Source: Scleroderma bovista (lineage: Eukaryota > Basidiomycota > Agaricomycetes > Boletales > Sclerodermataceae). From it: a stretch of 64,000 nt of DNA. Every line of letters starts with the position of its first letter. The stretch's first letter is position 1. Under the pieces are notes generated by a model. That model worked only from the letters and a program-made list of their open reading frames with translations. It ran no database searches and was not told the DNA's origin. Location: the NCBI GenBank assembly GCA_037178675.1, contig JAYMGJ010000255.1:1-64000 (forward strand), read 5' to 3'. The translations under genes were made by a program, and so were the position numbers. Positions 59,001 to 64,000 of the stretch are shown one piece after another.

Positions 59001-61320
59001 GTATCAAGGCTTCTCGCATGCCAAGTCGTGCTGGTATGACTTCAATGGAGTCCTTGGCGGAGGACCACAGAGTCCACCAACCTGTTGTTCAATATGAGGA
59101 CAAGGGTATCTCCCCTGCCTTCGGGGAGGAGGTCAAGATCGTCGAGGTCGTGAAAACGGTAGAGGTTATTAAGGAAGTTGAAGTTGTCAAGGAGATCGTT
59201 CAGGAGGTCGAGGTCATCAAGTATATCGAACAACCGAGACCTGAAGTCAAGGAAATGTGCATCCAGACGGACGAGCCAGTACCTACTACACCCCCCAGAA
59301 CTTCGATCCCTATTCCTGTAACCCCTTCCGGTCAGGCAAATATGTCGACGTCATCTGCCACTCCCACTGCTCATCCCGTTCCTACCTCTCCGATGGGACT
59401 GTTCAGAGTGGGTTCTACGGGTGGACAGTTCCAGTTCGTCCCCACCAGCTCGCCACCATCCTCTTCACCCATGTCAGGAGGGGTGCCCCGGGACTCTACC
59501 GCAACCTTCGGTGCCATTCGACCACTCCCTTCACAGTCGCAGTCTGATCGCCGCCAGTCTATCGAGTCTGCTATGGAGTCTATCACCGACGAAGTAGCAC
59601 GCCGCCAGCGCACGACTTCGGCTGTACCATCTGTTGTAGACAAGACACGTCCACCTATGATGGTGGTGCCTCCGCCACCGCGTCTGCCTCCGCCGTCGAA
59701 CAATATGCCTCCGCCTTCTTTCATCCCGGAGAGAAGAGTGCCAACCACGTCATCAACTTCAGATGCACCGCCACCACGCCCGTCATCGCCCCCTCCACCA
59801 GAGCTGGTCCACCGCGCAACAACACCCATTGGTGCCATGCTCTCTGTGCACCCCAGAGGAAGCTACGGTCCAAGACAGCATGGATCAAGTATGCCCCCGC
59901 TGTCAAATCTGCGTCAGCCACCCTCGACGAGCAGTTTCCGATCTGCAGCGAATGCAGCTGCACACGCTCAGAACTCTCAAGCACCGTCGGGCCTGCCTTC
60001 CTGGAGTGTGCGAGAGCATGAACGCAGGGAACTCTCAAGTACATCCCTTACATCAGATCGCAGTGCCTTGTCTCCGCGGTCGTCCATGTCGTCGGACCAC
60101 AACGTCTTCATGAACCGTCGCACGACACCAAACGCAACTGGAAAGGCTGTAGAGCAACCTGAACGCAACAGCGCGACAGACCCTGCCATTATCCATGCGA
60201 TCACGCAGACTATGATAGGGGAGTGGTTGTACAAGTATACTCGTCGTACGATTGGCAAAGGATACGGAGAGAAGCGGCACCAGCGGTTCTTCTGGGTGCA
60301 TCCATATACCAAGAATCTTTACTGGAGTTCTGCAGATCCTGGTTCGAACAATGTATCGGAGTCTAGCTCCAAGAGTGGTAAGTTAATACGATTAATTCTA
60401 CAGCATTCGCCGAGTCATCTTGTGTCCTATCGTCTAGCATATATCGAGGGCATCCGTGCCGTCTTGGATCCCAACCCCATGCCACCCGGTCTATACCAGT
60501 ATAGCATTGTGATTTCGACATCGCATCGAGAGATGAAGATCACCGCACCGACCAAGGAGCGACACGAGATCTGGCTCAATGTAAGTAACGAACGAGACTG
60601 GTTTTGAGACCTGGTAAACCACCTTTTTAGGCTCTTAAATACCTCCTTTCTCGTCCGAATCCCACGCTTGGAGCTCCGGGCGAAGCGCCAGGCTTAAGCA
60701 GCCCTATGTCCCATGCCGCGGAATTCACGGACGATGACCATCGTCAGCCAGATTCGAGCCCACAAAGCCAGCGCAGTGGGAGGAGCAGTCACAACGGTGG
60801 CGCATTCAGCACGACTCCCAAGGGGAAGCGGAGTCGCTCACAGCTTTCTGTTAGAGGGTCAGTCGGCAAGCGTTCTGGCACTCCTGCGGCGGAGTACCTG
60901 CGTTGGGCGGCTCCTGAAAGCCCGTACAGTCCGACCCGGTCGTTCGAACACGTGGGAGGCAATAACCAAGAGGATGCGGAGCTAGACTTCGAGTTACACG
61001 GAGAATCCAAGTCGGACGAGGGATATGAAGGTTTAGAGAACGTGCGCGCTTGCTGCGATGGGCGACATACTGTGGGACACGCGGGACATCACCATCACCA
61101 TCACCACCCCCCGCATCTGCATAACGGGGATCACCTAGACGTAAATGCGCCTGCACGACCTGTCTCTCCCGCTTGGTCTCTCCGTTCACGCACTGGAAGC
61201 ACACACTCCCACGATACTGGTGGCTTGTTCTCATGGGGCCGCGGGGAGGACGGTAAACTCTGGTTTGGTTCGAGACGATCTACGAGGACGGTACCAGTCA
61301 ATGCTGCAGGGGATCGATAG
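56099..61320 (+). CDS. Num1/ApsA-like cortical anchor with PH domain
   Basis: About 1,600 residues. The N-terminal 350 residues are charged coiled coil (KFHLQLLLDNKEKQLQQAG, VRRLQSLLGERDKAIQ, QRLESEHKRLTKLL). A disordered, acidic and serine/proline-rich middle follows. It contains a run of VEV-K-EVEV repeats (59134-59233) and five QTD/QVE-like motifs. Near the C-terminus is the Mcp5/Num1-type PH domain: MIGEWLYKYTRR, GEKRHQRFFWVHPYTKNLYW, then AYIEGIRAVLDPNPMPPGL after an intron, and MKITAPTKERHEIWLNALKY. This PH domain binds plasma-membrane PI(4,5)P2 in yeast Num1, which anchors dynein and mitochondria; ApsA does so in nuclear migration. The tail carries a histidine run near 61089 and is basic. 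The start at 56099 opens the coiled coil directly. Confidence 0.87.
59134..59233 (+). repeat. Degenerate VEV/KEVEV repeat in the Num1-like gene
   Basis: The protein repeats a valine/glutamate/lysine unit (KIVEVVKTVEVIKEVEVV and onward) about six times, with GAGGTCGTNAAG-like codons at DNA level. It probably forms an extended strand or a charged helix linking the acidic region to the last QTD motif. It is coding, not a mobile element. Confidence 0.75.
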
Positions 61321-61930
61321 CAGACTTGCCAACCATCTGAACTTACATACCTACAGCTTGCATATAGCGTCGTTTTCTGCATTTTTCTTTCTTTCATTAC
61401 CCGCGATTCCATTCCACTTACCCACGACTCTCTTTTATCTCAGACAGACAACCTACACTCCTTGATAATCTTTCCTCTATTACATGATCCCATCAATCTT
61501 ATAGCTTCATTCTTATTTCCCCTGCTGTGGCATTTGTGTGTATGCAATACATTTCTTTCTTCCTTTCTTTCTGTTGCTAGTTTCATTGGTTTTTATGCAA
61601 GATGCCAATACCATTCCTTTTTGACTACTATTGCCTAAGTATTGCATGAATGAAATTTTCAGACTTGGATTGGAATAACCACTGGTATCATGCTGCTACA
61701 TGCATGCATGGGCAAGCCATTTTTGAGTTGGTTTGGGCGAAGGAAAATCCTATGCATTTTGATGTAGTCTACTGTAATGTGCAGTCAGAACACTGGTGGT
61801 GTCCAGAAATAAGAGGTATTCATAATGATTCTAGTGAAGGTGCACCACTCTGACACCTTGACCCTCGGACTCACCAGTTCCAATTATGACAAAACAGAAT
61901 TCCCGATTCCCGAATATAGAGAACATGGTC
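61321..61930. other. Convergent 3' region with pyrimidine tract
   Basis: About 610 bases between the stops of the Num1-like gene and YVH1. It is AT-rich with a T/C tract (tttctttcttcctttctttc around 61552) and no recognisable coding content, as expected of two 3' untranslated regions. Confidence 0.5.
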
Positions 61931-63937
61931 TCAAACAACAATCTCGTCAACCTTGGACCGATGTATGCAGAAGCCCTGCAATGTATCGCACGCACCAATG
62001 AGCCTTTCCACTCGACAAGCACACAAGAAGAGAATGATGTATGACGTCAATGAACGAACACTTACAGGTGTCACCCACTCCTTGCAACTGCAACGCACGC
62101 CCGCCCAATCGTAATTCCCTAGTTTTGCGCCACAACGTGAGTTGGGACATACGATCTTGCCAGCCAACTCTCCGTTTTCGAGAAACGGCTCCATCCACTT
62201 CATCTAAACAGTGTGGCGTGTCAGTATCGTGCTCATCCGATATCAATGTAAGAAATGACTGCGAACCGGCTCGACGAAGTATCCCGAACATTTCGGATTC
62301 ATCAAGATCGGGGGACTAATAGGCTGCTTGGATGATGCGGTAATGCTTGTCATCACGAACGACGGGGGGGCCCTCAGGGCTGCTAATTTGGGGTGGAAAT
62401 TAAGCTGGGCCGCGAGGTCTGCCGGACTCGCATATTGGGTGCTGGAAATTGGGACTGGTGTTTGCTTTGGCGTCTCTTGTTGTGGTTGCTGCTGGGAGGA
62501 CGGAGCATTGATGCCAGAGGAGCCTTCGGAATCCCGATCTTCGACGACGGGATGTAACGTCCGCGATGGCTCCTCGGGTCCAGAGGGCTCCACGGAACTT
62601 GGGGTTGCAGCGGCATCTAGGGCATCCGATAGATCGCGTCCAATGTTGTCCATAGATAACAGCGATGGACGGCGAGACGGCGAGCCTGAAGTCTTACTAT
62701 TATTAAGAGCTATCTTTTCATTTCCTGAATCATCTCCGTCATCTTCCGTTTCTAGAGCAGACATGGAAAGAGACTCGAGGAGGGAGCGGCCACCGAGGGC
62801 TGAAAGGACAGTAGGGAGGCCGTCGTGCGAAGACGAGCTCTTGCGTGTTCGCGGCGGCTGGGTATTCGCGTTCGATGGACGACGCGATATGGAGACATTG
62901 AGGCTTGAAGAAGATCTGCGAGACAAGGACCCAGGTTGTACAATCTGATCATTGGCATTAGAGGCTCGACGAGAGCCGGCAGGAGTGAGAGATGGGAGCC
63001 CTGGTGTAGGTGGACCAAGTTGGCCATGATCGAGCATGTGCTCGCGAGTTGCAAGTTCCTGCCTGAAGGGAGATATCGCCCATGAGCTCCATGCAAAATC
63101 GCATCCAGATGTGGATCCACCTGCACATCTTGCATCGTATGCGTCGACTTGGCGCGATCACAGGAGTGTTGGGTGATGAATCACTGGGTGAACAAGGTCG
63201 CCTAGCGAACATGTTGTCGGACGGGAAGGTACCATCTCCATCTGTAAAGTTGATCGTCAATGTACACTCGAGGTGGCTTTGGAGGAATCCTTACTCATCA
63301 TTTCCTCGACTGTTCTTTCCATATAGAACATCCGTATCGATTTGTCCCTGCGAGTGAATTTGTAGGATGCCTGATGGAAGACCTCCAGTTGATGCAGGAA
63401 GCCTTCGTTGGGCCTCCACGGTAAAAAAAAATCAAAGCGAATTTATGATCGTTCTAGACTCCACTCACTCCACATTCGGCCTGACCTTTCTGATCATATC
63501 TAGGGCTGTGTTTACGTCGACATTGCGAGAATACATGAGGTAGGCAGTGACTATAGTAGCACTGCGACCTAGGGCCATCAGCAGCAGCCCTTGCCCCGAG
63601 TTAAACACTTACTGATCCCTGCTTGACAATGAACGAGAACACCACGACCCCTATCGAGCTCTGTTTGGATGAACGATATGGAAGGCAAGAAGTGCACGAG
63701 GACATCCTCGTCTGCACTGTCGTCGATGTTGATTTGGTACTTATTAACAGTCTAGATAGTCATGACGCAGCGGTCAATATCTCATCCGAATAGACAGGAA
63801 CGAGAGCTCACGGCATGAATAGTAACCTTTCCCCGCATCGCGGTGACGACGCTGAATATCTTCTTCGCCTTTAACCCTTGGACATCTAGTGCGCTGGGAA
63901 GATTGCCAAGCCACAACCCCGGTACCACTTCGTCCAT
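61931..63937 (-). CDS. YVH1: Dual-specificity phosphatase Yvh1 (DUSP12)
   Basis: Yvh1 is needed for late 60S ribosome maturation (exchange of Mrt4 for P0) through its C-terminal zinc domain. The phosphatase domain starts MDEVVPGLWLGNLPSALDV, includes INIDDSADEDVL, and has the active site VHCQAGISRSATIV (HCxxGxxR complete, split by an intron). SRNVDVNTALDMIRKVRP and GFLHQLEVFH follow. The zinc domain has IRCKMCRRELATREHMLDH, then CPNSRCGAKLGNYDWAG and CSCKEWVTPGFCIH. Between the two zinc parts lies a serine-rich insert of about 230 residues that yeast lacks; yeast Yvh1 is 364 residues. The frame is open upstream of 63937 to the window edge, so an N-terminal extension may be missing. Confidence 0.9.
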
Positions 63938-64000
63938 AGCACTGATTCTTTGGAGGGGTTGGTCGGAGAAGAGATTGCGCAGTGGACGAACTCCACTGTG

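Noticed and set aside
57916..59838. Minus-strand frames of 90-190 codons opposite the Num1-like gene
   Set aside because: They are antisense shadows of a repetitive, GC-rich coding region. The plus-strand protein has a clear PH domain and coiled coils.
61089..61115. CAT/CAC microsatellite
   Set aside because: It is an in-frame histidine run in the tail of the Num1-like protein and needs no other explanation.
1..64000. CRISPR arrays, tRNA or rRNA genes, LTR or DNA transposons
   Set aside because: No regularly spaced repeats, cloverleaf-type sequences, integrase or transposase motifs were found by reading. A tRNA or repeat search program would be needed to exclude degenerate copies.

Overview
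The window is nuclear DNA of a filamentous basidiomycete, most likely an Agaricomycete. Genes are dense and on both strands. Most introns are 45-65 bases with GT..AG ends, and several orthologues are split into many very short exons. The protein set is fungal: Sec62, Grx5, Msh6, Exo1, Sec24, Yvh1, a Num1/ApsA cortical anchor, a Crh-type cell-wall GH16 enzyme and a membrane protein family typical of Agaricomycetes. I saw no prokaryotic operons, CRISPR array, tRNA or rRNA. All gene models are spliced by eye from reading frames, GT/GC..AG sites and family knowledge.

Layout. 1-2717 has no supportable gene. 2718-3891 (-) is a decayed EFM7/nicotinamide-N-methyltransferase-like gene with four lesions. 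5611-6551 (-) encodes a CFAP20/DUF667 protein. 6783-14314 holds GRX5 (-) and SEC62 (+), diverging, with MSH6 (-) converging on SEC62. A GPI-type Crh/GH16 transglycosylase (+) diverges from MSH6. 16484-23910 (-) is a very large UNC80-like gene. 24332-31075 holds a two-RRM protein (-) diverging from a RAD51C-like gene (+), then 5-formyl-THF cyclo-ligase (-) diverging from PIG-P (+), then a C2H2 transcription factor (-). 32249-34782 (-) is EXO1. 35984-42824 holds an intradiol dioxygenase (+), a fungal multi-pass membrane protein (+) and a WD40 protein (-). 43901-51174 holds SEC24 (+) and a DHA2-type MFS transporter (+). 51963-63937 holds a HyuA-DUF917 fusion (-) diverging from a Num1/ApsA-like protein (+), and YVH1 (-), whose 5' end may lie beyond the window.

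How the genes relate. This is ordinary eukaryotic chromosome, not a biosynthetic cluster, but three homologous-recombination or mismatch-repair genes (MSH6, RAD51C-like, EXO1) lie within 26 kb. MSH6 and EXO1 carry ACGCGT (MCB-like) hexamers close upstream of their starts. Sec62 and Sec24 serve the secretory pathway; PIG-P and the GH16 enzyme bear on GPI-anchored wall proteins.

Points most worth checking: an array of QTD/QVE motifs resembling LC8 (dynein light chain) sites in the Num1-like protein; a RAD51C-like protein with both Walker motifs degenerate; an UNC80 homologue and a CFAP20 protein in a non-flagellate fungus; and MSH6 micro-exons that split its Walker A and mismatch-recognition motifs.
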